The notes under the pieces: generated by a model | The model's database searches: none | What the model saw: only the letters and a program-made list of their open reading frames with translations | What the model was told of the DNA's origin: nothing | Made by a program: the position numbers and the translations under genes | Shown: positions 33,681 through 44,336 of the stretch, in pieces | How the letters are laid out: each line of letters begins with the position of its first letter | Numbering within the stretch: position 1 is the stretch's first letter | Assembly: GCA_963678675.1 (NCBI GenBank) | Contig: OY783193.1 | Location: 10,588,822-10,652,821, forward strand | From: Xiphydria camelus | Lineage: Eukaryota > Arthropoda > Insecta > Hymenoptera > Xiphydriidae | Direction of reading: 5' to 3' | Length of the DNA stretch: 64,000 nucleotides

Positions 33681-34125
33681 CACTGAGAAGAAAGGACGGC
33701 TTAAATACGAACCTGTGTGTGATGGAAAAATTGATTTGAGATAAATAGGAATTTATTCACATCGAATATAAAAGTCTATTTGAATTAGGTAAATGTATCG
33801 CATATCTTTTTAATCGAGTGCGAACCTAGTGAGATAAAAGCATCAATGGCCGGACAACCATAAGAATATAATATGTAGCAGATTTTTGACTGAGTGTTCT
33901 TACTAGATGGAATTTCTCACGGACGTTCCTAATTTATTGAAGATCCTTTTCCAGCGGTCGATTCTTTTTACCACATTCAATAATTCATGTTATACGTTGA
34001 TATGCCTTTACCTCGGAACATTTATTCAACTCAAATAGACTTTTGTTCGACGTGAATGAATTCCTATTCATCTCGGATACATTTTTCAATCAGGTTTCTA
34101 TTCGACTAGACCTTTTCTCTGGATT
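33681..34125. repeat. CACTGAG-type MITE, family B, copy 1
   Basis: Left end CACTGAGAAGAAAGG after TA, followed by AAATACGAACCTGTGTGTGA. The right end contains CAGGTTTCTATTCGACTAGA and CCTTTTCTCTGG. The subterminal GATAAATAGGAATTTATTCA pairs with TGAATTCCTATTCATCTC. Longer centre than copies 2 and 3. Confidence 0.75.
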
Positions 34126-35003
34126 CAGCATCCCATCAATTGACAAGTGACAATTCTGAAGTTTTATCTCGCAAAAAAAAAGGACATATTCCCCGGTGAA
34201 AAATTCTCACACTCTACGTCACACAAATGATCCTCGTGTCAATGAACTCTTTCCAGGAGTTTTTTTTCCCCACCTCGTCTTAATGGCGTTGCAATTAAGG
34301 ACTCTCGTTATTTCGGATCCCGGCTGATCTCCCTAACGGCCAAATTACAGGATATTGAAGACAAAATAACAAACATTACCGGGGCTTCACCGACGCGACG
34401 GGGGCATTCGAAAGCGGAGGGCGAGTCGCGGTGTCCGCGCATCGCGCGAGGCTGCCTGGAATAATGAGATTTTAATCGCGCGTCTCGAGGGGGTCCAGCG
34501 TATCTTCGTTACGTCCTCGCAACGTGCGTCCGTCCACGAAACCTCCCCGCGAGGGAATATATCGTGCAACGCGAGGAGGTATCGGATAGATAAATCCTGG
34601 TTTTAATCGCGGGAATATCTATGCAAGCACAATGCAGTGCGTGGCGCATAAGAAAGAATCCCACTTAACGCGCAGCCTCCCAAACACGCGTATCCAACGG
34701 CCGAGAGTCGCCTATATATCTCCGTCGCTAACGAGACAGATAAATATCCACGAGATAAATAGCGGCGCAGTCGTCTATTCCCAGGGTGCACGCATGATGC
34801 ACGCGCGTGCATCTCGCGTGCCTATCCGGATTAGAATGCCCGAGGAATGCGAATAATCCCCGCACAGTGTACACGTTCCCAAAATCGGAGTCATGCTCGA
34901 GTCTCCGTTTCCTCTCGAATTCCAAAATTCCGTTCGATCCGTGGCGCGAGATCCGCGCTGGGAGAGAAGAAGGTGCGTTTATCGAATAGGCTCTGAGACG
35001 GGC
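34126..35003. other. Intergenic, no gene seen
   Basis: GC-rich from 34380; no domain or repeat recognised. Confidence 0.5.
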
Positions 35004-35118
35004 TATTGGAGAGAGCAAAAAAATAATTAATGTAATTTATCTCGATATCAATTAATTCATTTTTTGAGTGGAAGTATTGGAAAGAGCAAAAAAGAAATTA
35101 ATGTAATTTATTTCGAGT
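35004..35118. repeat. Tandem duplication of about 70 bp
   Basis: TATTGGAGAGAGCAAAAAAA...ATTAATGTAATTTATCTCGA recurs from about 35073 as TATTGGAAAGAGCAAAAAAG...ATTAATGTAATTTATTTCGA. Confidence 0.75.
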
Positions 35119-35916
35119 ATTAAGTTCAGTTAAAATAAAGTTACTCTATAGCATTTCTGAGAGAAGCTATGCGTGAGGTCATTCATCGAAATCGTTTTTA
35201 AATGTTTATATTTATATTTAAGAAATGGGATCACACAAGCGACGCCATGGCATTGCCTTTATATGAAAGAATATTAGTCACAAGTTAGTCAGTCTTGCGA
35301 CTGCTGTCGAGGTGAAAAGATTGAACTTAAATACATATATAATAATTGCTCTGCATTTTAAACCCTTTATTATAATTTAAACCTGGCCTGCTTCCTTCCA
35401 AAACCCAACACGGGCGTCTCGTAAGAGCACGAAAAGAAAGGCAAAAATAACAAAAAAATAACACGGTAAAAATAAACAGCAGATGGTAAGTAAGTATTAT
35501 AAGTAAGTGATAAAAGTAAAAAATGATAAGGGAAAATGGAGAGAAGCAACAAGAGTAAACGGTAGAACTAACAATAAGTAAAAGATAGTACACAGAAAAA
35601 AAGATTTTGCAGCCATAGCAAAACTACAGGTCATGGCAGCAGAATATTTTAAGCACACCCCACTTTTGCTAAGAATGCAAAATAATTTGTTTCCATGTAA
35701 AGTTAAATGGTACGAGTAAACAATGAAGCTAAGCAAAAGTAAGTAAAAATAAATGGAAAGCAGAAGGGAGGAAAGAGAAACGAGGTAATTTAAAACGAGG
35801 GCGGTTACCACCCGCGGAGACTGTAAATTGAATCGGGAGAGAAGAGGGAACTTGCGGAGGTTCGATAAAGTAGATCTCTACCGCGTCGCGGAGAGACGCG
35901 CATCCGTGTCACATTT
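35119..35916. other. Intergenic, A-rich, no gene seen
   Basis: 35430-35800 is A/G-rich with scattered AAGTAAG repeats. A minus-strand open frame there reads as hydrophobic, Tyr- and Leu-rich low complexity. I do not call it a gene. Confidence 0.55.
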
Positions 35917-36306
35917 CGTCGGTCTTATCATGTAAGGGCGTATCTCAGAAAATTTGAAAATTGAGTTAAGACCGCCAATAGGTTGCTTATATATATAAGC
36001 CTTATATTTTTATTTCACAACCCGGCGTACCTCAACATTTTATACTTTTGCTATTCCCCGTATATTTTTTTCGCCGTATCTCAAAATAATCAAGATTTAA
36101 ATCTCACGTATAGGCCTAACTTAGGATAGGCCCATACATGTGATTTAAAAGGCATTCAAGCGCATAATTTTAGACATAAAAACAATCACCAAGCTATACA
36201 AATAATTGCAGAAATTGTTCACAGTGAAAAATCGTAAAATATTTAAAATCGCTCTCCTGAGAAATCATCAAAACTGAGATACGCCCTTACGTGATAAGAC
36301 CGACGA
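35917..36306. repeat. TIR element with about 34-bp arms
   Basis: Left arm TCGTCGGTCTTATCATGTAA, then GGGCGTATCTCAG; the right arm is its complement ending at 36306 with one or two changes. The interior is AT-rich and contains GCCGTATCTCAAAATAATC, a degenerate echo of the arm. Superfamily not assigned. Confidence 0.75.
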
Positions 36307-37540
36307 TTTGTATCGCCGCGCGAGTAGAGCGCAAGCTCGACCGCTTAGACGTTGCGTGCCGCGCGCGGGACGCACGGAAATGGACGCGCGCGTATACCCC
36401 GTGCGCCGGGGGTCGTTAATTAAACCAATTTACAGCCCGGTTCGCCGTTCGTCGGATTTTACCTCTCCTTCCCTTTTTTTTCCCCTCGTTGAATTTCAAT
36501 GCTTAACGAAGCGTGCGTGGATCGGATTGTACCGGGATGGGTACGTACCTACGGCACACGCGTGCGTGTGTGTACGCGCGGAGAAGAAGCGGAGCCCCCG
36601 GTAGATTTTTACGGTAGCTACCGCGGGCGCCTTTTATATCAGCCGCCCACGTGGCGCGTATATTACGCGGCAGCGTCTCGATTACTCGTGCATACTAAAT
36701 CTACGACTTACGCCGCGAGTGTAATCCCGCGGCGACGCCTTCCCCCGGCGTCGACTTCACGCTGCGACGAAAAGCGGTAGAGCATTAGCCGCGCCGGGAA
36801 GATCCACCAATTCCATCGGCCCGATTTTTCAATCGGGTCGTGCTTTGATCGTCCCCGGTTGTCGCCGTAAAAGAGGGATAACGGTCGTTGTGTTTCGTGA
36901 AATATCGAACGTTATTTCGGGGGAGTCTTTCGGGGGAGTCTTTCGAAGGGGGTGCGGGGAAAAAGGCTTCAGCATCGAGAGTTTTCCGCACGAGGTAAAA
37001 AATTCATCCCCGTTCGAAATCGCGCAGCAATTTCGCGTGATTTCGCTTCGACTCCTCTCCCCCGTCCGCTACTCACTCCTAAACCGTCCCGGCGCCCGGC
37101 AGCCTCGCGCGACGACCGCAGCGGCATCTCGTATAACTTCCACGCCGAACGAAATTCACCCTCGAGGAAAAATAAGTCGGCGATCATTGACCGTTTGACA
37201 TATCCCGCGAAGCGCGGCGGTGACCGCGCGCGCGGAATCGGCCGACCGCGCGCGGGGACGCACGACCGAACTCCCGAGGAAGCCGAGGAGGCGAGCGATC
37301 TCGTGGGAAAACGGAGCAGGTGTGACTCGACCGAGACTTCGGAGAGTCCTGAGCGTCCGCGGAGTCCGGAGCTCACGCACACGCACGCGGGCACGCACGC
37401 CTCGGCGAGGGGACACGCGGCGGCGCACGGGTACGGCGTGCGCGCGCGCGTGTGAGTGAGGCGAGGCGCACGCACGCGAGAAGCGTGTGGAACACGTGGT
37501 CGCGCTAACGGTGGGCGGTGCGAGGAGAAGCGCGCGGCAG
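36307..37540. other. Intergenic, CpG-rich, no gene supported
   Basis: Strong CpG block from 36300 to 37540 with long overlapping frames on both strands (up to 218 residues). These are Arg/Ala/Ser-rich and antisense to each other. Possibly a promoter or untranslated first exon; no direct evidence. Confidence 0.45.
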
Positions 37541-37738
37541 CCTGAGGAGAGCGAGCGAGAGGGAGAGGGAGAGAGAGAGAGAGGAGCGAAGCGAAGCGCC
37601 GAGGAGAAAGGAGGAAGGGAGACAGAGAAGTGTACCGAGGAAAGAGAGGGAAAAAGAAAAGCAGATAAAAGAAAGGCGAAGAGAGAGAGAAAGAGAGGAC
37701 GTAGTAGTGAAAGAGCGCGGCGGGTAAAGAGAGAGTAA
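37541..37738 (+). repeat. Polypurine tract, GA-rich, about 200 bp
   Basis: The plus strand is almost entirely purine, with GAGAG repeats throughout. It could bind GAGA-type factors or form a triplex. The translated Glu/Arg frames through it are low complexity. Confidence 0.8.
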
Positions 37739-38356
37739 GCGGGCGGGAGGCGCATCGTTATATTATCGGGTATTATATCCCCGTACGGATTAATCAACGA
37801 TTTGTCTCGCATGATTTAGAGCCGTGAACGAATCTATCCCTCCGCCGTTTGTCTCTGATTAATTGAGCCCGGGATATATTTCTTTTTTGGTTTCTTATCG
37901 CGCGCGCTTCTCGGGGCCTAGGTAGGAACGCGGGTTTCAATTTCGTGCGCGCAGCGTCTCGGTGTGTACCCAGGTGTGGGTGCGCGTGGACCGTATCTCG
38001 TTCGTTTGGATGTGGGTACACGCGCGGCTATCGGCGGCGATAGCGCGATGGAACGATCCGGAGTGGTCAGAGATCTTCGGTTCGATTGGTAGTGAAAAGG
38101 TTAAGGTTGCGCCATTATTTCTCGAGGGGCTTTTTATTGAGGTGCATACGCGTGTGCGTCTCTGTGTACACCTACGCACGATTAAAAATAGGCGCCTATA
38201 TATACGCGCAGCGTACGGCGGTATCTACATGTGCGCAGATCGGATCTGTACGGGGAGATGATCGTATAAATTTTATTGCGAGAAAAATATGACTACTGAT
38301 TAATTCGATTTCGGGAACAATCGGCGCTGCAGGAGATAGATCTTTATATCGCGTAT
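37739..38356. other. Intergenic, no gene seen
   Basis: Mixed composition, no recognised feature. Confidence 0.5.
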
Positions 38357-38565
38357 GGGGCTAAACCTATTCGCCGGTAAAGAAACTATAATCACTATTT
38401 TTTTTGTCTCATTATCTATGAGCTTTTGGCTCATGTTTGTATGATACTTTTTTGAAGATTACACTTTTATCTATAACAAAGTCTTATATCGATGCAGGCT
38501 AAAAGTTCATGAATAATGAGATAATAGTGATTAGAGTTTCTTTCCCGGCGAGTAAGTTTAGCCTC
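38357..38565. repeat. Foldback MITE, GAGGCTAAAC family, copy 3
   Basis: Arms GGGGCTAAACCTATTCGCC and GGCGAGTAAGTTTAGCCTC. The centre contains TTTTTTGAAGATTACACTTT and TATAACAAAGTCTTATATCG, an inverted version of the family core. Confidence 0.75.
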
Positions 38566-38599
38566 CTCGCGCGTATGGTACACAGAGAGAAGAGTACAT

Positions 38600-38799
38600 T
38601 AATCACTGTTACACTAGACAATAGATTTGACATTTTGGGGAAGGTATTGCGTTTATTGCGTTACTATATGGCAACAATTGACATATGTGTAGTGAAGTTC
38701 ACTAGATGTACAATGTCAACGGTTGTCATACAATAAAGCAATGAATGCAATACATTTCCCATAATGTCAAATCTAATATCTAGTATTACAGTGATTAAT
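38600..38799. repeat. 200-bp foldback element
   Basis: Left arm TAATCACTGTTACACTAGAC then AATAGATTTGACATT; right arm AATGTCAAATCTAATATC then TAGTATTACAGTGATTA. The centre repeats a GCGTTTATTGCG/GCAATGAATGCAA pair. No coding capacity. Confidence 0.75.
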
Positions 38800-38817
38800 C
38801 TATTCTTCCCTTCGGTT

Positions 38818-39080
38818 ACTCTCAGGGAAAAGGTCTAGCTGAATATGAACCTGTGATAGAAAAATTTATTTGAGATGAATAGGAATATATTCACATAGAA
38901 CACAAAGGTCTACTTGGGGGGAATTAATTAAATGTTCTACTAGCTTCGTATTTAATTAAAAGGGAATGCAAAACATTTATTTCATTCAAATAGACTTTTG
39001 TTCGATATAAATAAATTCCTGTTTATCTCAAATAAATTTGTCTAATAGGTTCGTATTCAATTAGATCTTTTCCCTCAGTA
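38818..39080. repeat. CACTGAG-type MITE, family B, copy 2
   Basis: Left end TCTCAGGGAAAAGGTCTAGC, right end TTAGATCTTTTCCCTCAGT. Arms share GAGATGAATAGGAATATATT and AATAAATTCCTGTTTATCTC. Confidence 0.8.
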
Positions 39081-40046
39081 CAGTGATATACGAACTATCA
39101 AGTTTACGAACTTTGACGAATAATTGCAGCAATAATTGGAGCAGAAATCACGTCTATATAAGTGTACGCATAATTGCGGATATAACGGACGAAGCCGATC
39201 CGTGTAATCCTTTCCGTCCCGCCGCAGCCACCCGCCGCAGCAGCGCATGAGAACGTGAGAACCGTTCCTCGCGAGAAACGTTAACCGCTCGAGCGCGGTA
39301 TTCCGCAGTGGAAGGGACGACAATAATGCCGAAGAGAGGAAGCGCTCTGGAAAATCTATTCACGCGCCAACGGAACGTGCCTTTTCACAAAAACGATCCC
39401 GGTGCACGACTCGCGCGCGCAGGAAAAGAGCGCGCACGGTTATTATAGGATGTACGGGCACGCGAGGGGTGCACGCGATCTTTTCTTCGTGGTCGCGATG
39501 GATCGCCTCGCGTGATCGATACTGGACTCTCGCGATCGAGTCTCCCCGTAATACGAATCCGTTATTGTACAGATCCATACGATATATTTCTAAGGGCGAC
39601 GGGATACCGGTTGTTTGCTTTTGCAGGAATTTTTTGCTGGGTCGAAAATTCGTCGCAACGATCCGATCTTACGTCGCATTCGGGAAAAAAATGAAATACT
39701 ACACAAACTCCTCGAAACCCCCGCACGGAGAAAAAGGATTGGTAATTTTTACAGTGATTCCCAGTAACGACTCGCGTAAAAAACAGAGAGAGAGTATGCT
39801 TAGTTAATATATCGTCACCCTAATGAGAAAACCTCATAGATCCAAAATGATCAAGTTTTCAGGAGAGCCAACAAAAAACTGTTTTTTTTTTTCTGTTACT
39901 TTCACAGAAATAATTCTGATATCAGTGGCATATTGTAAGTAATGATATTTAAGAGAATTTACTGTTTTTATGACTTTTTTCCAATTTAATGTGGATATAC
40001 GAAGTATTCGTTCTTCTTTCAAGATTGAATTGGATTTACGAGCTTT
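39081..40046. other. Intergenic with one repeat fragment, no gene seen
   Basis: GC-rich 39180-39560. At about 39724-39770 a left-end fragment of the CACGGAGAAAAA family is visible (CACGGAGAAAAAGGATTGGT, TTTTTACAGTGATTCCCAG). No gene. Confidence 0.5.
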
Positions 40047-40482
40047 TCTCATTAGAATGACGATATGGCGGAAATCTGGGAAAAGTTGAACCAAAAAAGT
40101 ATGGCTCCGGATTGTATCCCTATCTTTCCAGCCGGTAAACGATGCGCACTTCAATTAGAATTCAGTTGTTTGTACGGGGTTATGCTGTAGTCGATATCTG
40201 TTCTCATCATTTGATATTATTTCAAAATTGATTATTTTATTAAACTCTCCAATTATTACTAATAAGCTACATTCGAGTATCGAACAGGTTATTATAGTTT
40301 TATAATGAAGGTAACAAAATTGAATGAAAAAGGTTACATGTAAGTCGAGTAAGTTTTACTTTTTAGTCGATACGAGAAAATTGTCTGACTCAAAATCTTG
40401 AATGCGATCCGTAGCTTTACTTTTTTGGTTCAACTTTTCCCAGACTTCCACCACTTTATAGCCATACCTTTTTTAAGTGAGA
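40047..40482. repeat. Inverted-repeat element of about 435 bp
   Basis: Left arm contains GGAAATCTGGGAAAAGTTGA and ACCAAAAAAGTATGGCT. The right arm contains the complement (TACTTTTTTGGTTCAACTTT, TCCCAGACTTCCACC), and the outer parts AATGACGATATGG and CCATACCTTTTTTAA are looser. The target duplication is unclear. Confidence 0.65.
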
Positions 40483-40514
40483 AAGCTCTTCAAAGTGCAA
40501 AATTAAAGTTTTTA

Positions 40515-41000
40515 ATAAACACAGCTTACTTTTTACAGTTCGTAACAGGATAAACTCGTAAACATCCGACACATATTAATCCCTTCTTGCATCTTGTACC
40601 ATATATGGCACAAACGCCTTTTCACTCATTATCTTCTGTAAATAATCTTTAAACGTGAAAAATGCAACATTTTTCTTTGCTTCAATAAAGATAACAATTC
40701 TTTTTATAAGTTGTTATTTAGAAAATTGTTTTGTCATATAGTTATTTAGAAAAAATGGTTTTATGTCATATATTTTTTGTACAGGAAATAGAAAAATCAT
40801 GCAATAAGGGGTTAACGAGAGATTGGTAAATTTTACCGTAAAAAATAATGTTTATAGATACTATTATAAACTGTAAAAGGGAAGCTGTGGTCTAATTGAA
40901 AATTTCAGTGTTTCACCTCGAAGAGCCCGGTTACCGGGACAACTGTAAAAATTCATGGATTTCCCCATGATTTCTTACTAATCCTTTTTCTCCGTGCGAG
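40515..41000. repeat. CACGGAGAAAAA-type element, second copy with a TTAA insertion
   Basis: Matches 10190-10307 plus 11306-11404: TTTTTACAGTTCGTAACAGG, GAGAGATTGGTAA, GTGTTTCACCTC, CCCGGTTACCGGGACAACTG, CTAATCCTTTTTCTCCGTG. It lacks the TTAA element present in the 10.3-kb copy, but carries its own insertion at 40576-40815. Confidence 0.7.
40576..40815. mobile_element. piggyBac-type MITE of 240 bp
   Basis: TTAA at both ends; inverted repeats TCCCTTCTTGCATC and GATGCAATAAGGGG (approximate). The related copy at 10.23 kb has the uninserted site CATATTAACGGGAGATTGG, so the element duplicated a single TTAA. Confidence 0.8.
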
Positions 41001-41608
41001 TGACGCTTCACCTCGCCGACGCGTTTTCAAAACTACCTACGCTCCGTCGCGTCGCTCCGATCGCGCGCGCCACGTCGACTTTCCCGAGGCTCGTTAGTGT
41101 CCCGGAGATGCATCTCCATTGAGATCCACAGCTTCTCGCCTTTTTGGAACGCGCGCGGTTCAGGGACCCCGCGGGAGAGAAGGGTATCATCGGCGGGACT
41201 CTTTAATGGTACAGTTTCTTCCCGCTGTTTATAGCGCGCAACAGGTTAACGCCTACGTTTCCGTAACGGGCGTTTACGCGCGACGGTAACACGCTCGGCC
41301 GATTACATCGAGGAGGGAAGCCCCTTTTTATCGCGGAGAAATTACAGCTCGCGCGTATTATTAAAGCTTCGCCTAGGCCCTGAGGCCGAAGGAGCCCTCT
41401 CGCTGCGCGCGCGCGTCTTGCCCGCCGGTTGGGAAATTGTAACGTGTGAATACATTATGCACGCGCGTGTAAAGTAGGTATAATATCGTATAGGACGAAA
41501 CGAGAAGATGCGACGTTGCGTTATTCAGAGCCATGCATATGCTCGAATCGGGAAATGTTTATGGGTTGAAGAGATTTTTTTTCGAGAAGTGTATTATGCT
41601 ATAATATA
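41001..41608. other. Intergenic, CpG-rich, no gene seen
   Basis: No recognisable domain or repeat. Confidence 0.5.
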
Positions 41609-41747
41609 CAGGGGAAAATTGGTTATATTGTACCACCATTGGTATTTTATGAGATAAAAGTAGACCTGCTCCTATATTTTTGTCTCATAAAATATCAGTG
41701 TTGGTACGATTTAGACGGTGGCTGTATAACATAGCCAACTCTCCCCG
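41609..41747. repeat. 139-bp MITE with hairpin centre
   Basis: Ends CAGGGGAAAATTGGTTATAT and TATAACATAGCCAACTCTCC. A second inverted pair, GGTATTTTATGAGA and TCTCATAAAATATC, lies inside. Confidence 0.7.
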
Positions 41748-41751
41748 ACTC

Positions 41752-41880
41752 TGACAATGAGAGAAAAAGTGGTATATTTTCGATTAAATCTTCGTTTACG
41801 CGAATAGTGGAATACAGAATCAGTCTCTCCGACTAATAAATTTGATTCTAACGATTAACGGCTATTTGTGAAGGAAATAG
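41752..41880. repeat. Host repeat, copy 2 (uninserted)
   Basis: Matches the flanks of the hAT-like element at 27.5 kb (CGATTAAATCTTCGTTTACG, CGACTAATAAATTTGATTCT, CGATTAACGGCTATTTG) without the 535-bp insertion. Confidence 0.65.
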
Positions 41881-42724
41881 GCTGTAGTGCGTTCCAGTCA
41901 ATTATTAGTCCAATTAACTTGATATGCATTCCCCTCGTTCATAATCGCCGATTTAGTGAAACTTACCACATTCTTCTCTCAGTTTACGTTATCTCCGTCG
42001 TAGAAGTAAGACGAGTCGAGCGATCGACGAATTCCCATCGCGCAAAAAAAAGATTCACAACTGCGGTAGCGCTGCATTTTTCGCGCGCGACGGCGTTTGT
42101 ATACCCACGCAAAGTCTCGCGCGCGCGTTTTCCCTCGCCCGTACTCCCGAGCCTTATAAGAAGCCTGTCAACGCTCTCCGCGAAGCAGCGAGGACGCAAA
42201 GTTACGCTTATTGGACCATCTTCGCCACGCAATAAAACACGCGATTTATCTCGGCGCGCGCTTGCGCTTGCGCAAGCGCGAACGCACTTTCGCGGCAAGT
42301 TGCCTTAATTGTGCGCCGGCAAAAATACTTTCGATGAATCGTAACGGCGGCGGCGACGGCGAGAGAGGACCGCGGCCGTGTTTATACGGTACAACGTCAG
42401 AAATTCCCCGCTTTAATTACGTGCCTCGTTAAGCGCGCGACGACGCGACAATCACGCGTACCTGCCGCCTTTTTACGCGCGTCATTCATTCTCGCGCGCG
42501 CGCGTGGAGAGAGCGAGAGGGAGAAAAAAGAAGGAGAGCGCGCGCGCGAGTTGAATCGAGCCTCCGAATGTCAACACCGAGGTAAACACGCCTCGCGTCT
42601 GACGATTGCGTCGAGTAACTACTTCCGTCGGTCGGGATTCACCGATCGGTCTATTTGAAACTCTGAAATGTCCCGTAAAAACCTGCAAATTCTCACCGTG
42701 TCTCACACGAAGAAAATGGATTTT
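41881..42724. other. Intergenic, CpG-rich, no gene seen
   Basis: GC-rich block 42000-42600 with CG alternations. Overlapping frames without domains. Confidence 0.5.
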
Positions 42725-43667
42725 TTCAGTCTTAGCGAAACTCGGTTTTGCCGAGAACTTTTTGCTATCGCGAAAAAAGTATCACGGCGAAATATATGTC
42801 CAATGACAGCAAATTTAACTGCAGTCGCGGTGAAATTTTTTCCGGTAAAAATATTTCGTATCTCAGTAAATATTTTTACTGTTAGCGCGGTCTCTCACGG
42901 GTCGGTGTGGTTTCGGCGCAGTAAGTGTACGGTAAGTGTCTTACCGATTCTTTACTAGCGAGCCTCGCTTACAGCCTCGGTATGCTGGCGGCGCGACGCT
43001 TGCCGGCGCATTTCATTTCGTGCTATTCCGCGGCGGAAAGTAGTAGGAAACATGTCTAGTCTAGTGATTCCTGCGATGAAGATATTATTGTAATTTATAA
43101 TTATTTAAGAAATCAAAGAAAAAATATATTTCGGGTCCATCCATACATTGAACGCAACTATGGTAGCAGCTTATTTATAGCAGCAGGAGAATTGAGTGAA
43201 AATGATAAGTTTAAGGCAATGTATAGAATATCAAAAAATTCTTTTCTAAAACTAGTCAGACTCGTTAAGCCATTGATAAGCAGACAAAATACAAACATGA
43301 GGGAGTGTAGACCGTCCTTGGTACACCCCAACGGGAGGTTCGACCGGGAAAGCCCGACTGCCTAGATGCTTACAGCCTGCAAATGTCGAGACGCGACTGA
43401 TTGGTGATGTTGCACGCAACACATACCGAGTATAAACCGCTTCGCGCCGATGCCACGCCGACCCGTGTGCGAGCATCGATACAAAATGTATAGAGCAACA
43501 ACCAGTCGGTATGCTGCACGGATACCGAGCGCGGTTTTTGCTCGAAGCATACCGACCCGTGAGAGACCGCGCTTATTCGATATATCTTTTGTCGCCACGC
43601 ATATATATCTAATATTTTTGTCATGATGGCAAAATATTCTCAGCAAAACTCAGTTTTGCCGAGACTA
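42725..43667. mobile_element. Decayed Harbinger element
   Basis: Outer inverted segments: ACTCGGTTTTGCCGAGAAC at about 42740 faces CTCAGTTTTGCCGAGAC at about 43650. GCGCGGTCTCTCACGGGTCG at 42884 faces CGACCCGTGAGAGACCGCGC at 43551. Between them lies a Harbinger-type transposase remnant. Right of 43310 the sequence is unrelated GC-rich DNA, so the element has been rearranged. Terminal bases and target duplication are not clear. Confidence 0.5.
43052..43308 (+). pseudogene. Harbinger (DDE_Tnp_4 type) transposase N-terminal remnant
   Basis: After a one- or two-base phase slip near the ATG at 43052, the frame reads as an acidic start (SDSCDEDIIVIYNYL). It continues with IFRVHPYIERN and then KAMYRISKNSFLKLVRLVKP followed by LISRQNTNMREC. 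The pattern Y/F-R-[MI]-S-x-x-[ST]-F-x-x-L-x-x-[LR]-V-x-P-x-I, then a T-N-M-R segment, is typical of the region ahead of the DDE core in PIF/Harbinger nucleases. The frame breaks off right after MREC, before any catalytic residue. The phase slip, the truncation and missing DDE core make it a dead fragment. Flanking inverted segments (42725-43667) support a transposon origin. Confidence 0.65.
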
Positions 43668-44336
43668 CAAAGTCATCTTCTTCCGTGCAAGTGACTCCGA
43701 TAAACGTCGTTCGAGCGACCAAAAGAAAGTAGTATCGCGTAAAAAATTACACGTTAACGTAGAAAAAATTTTCCTTAAAGCCTCCGCAGCAGCGAACCGG
43801 AAGATACGCGACCGGACGAAGACACATCGGCGGCGGCAATCGACCGCTACGATAAAGGCTTCGGTCATGCGAGAACGAAGCTCCGTCCGTCCGTCCGTCC
43901 GCTCGAAGTCGAATTCGATACATATCGTATTGCGTCTACGCGAAGCGGAGGGCGCGGAGGTAAAGTGGAGCTCGTTATACCGGTCCTCCGTGACTCGCGA
44001 GCCAAGCAGCCCGTCCAATTGCTTGACATACAAGACGTCGACGTACACCGACTCGCGTAAGTCGTAAACGGTCTTGCCGCGCGCGGCCGCAGACTCCGGA
44101 TTGGAATCGGGATCCGCGTCCCGAGGGGACCCAGCGTCGCTCCTTATGAGAGGTGACGTGCCTCCGCGAGCGCGCGGGTCAACTTTGAATCCTCGCGTTG
44201 CGAGAGAGCGAGGAACCGTCGCGCTAGATCGGCGATAAGAGCGATTATTGCGCGATTGTTGGATCAGGTTATCATCTGTAGAGTGTTGGAGGCTGCGGAG
44301 GAGAGGTGACACCCGCGACAACCCTTTCGTCTTTAT
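43668..44336. other. Intergenic, CpG-rich, no gene supported
   Basis: A minus-strand frame of 218 residues covers 43665-44321, but it has no domain and is GC-driven. A short (CCGT)n run lies near 43886-43902. Confidence 0.45.
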
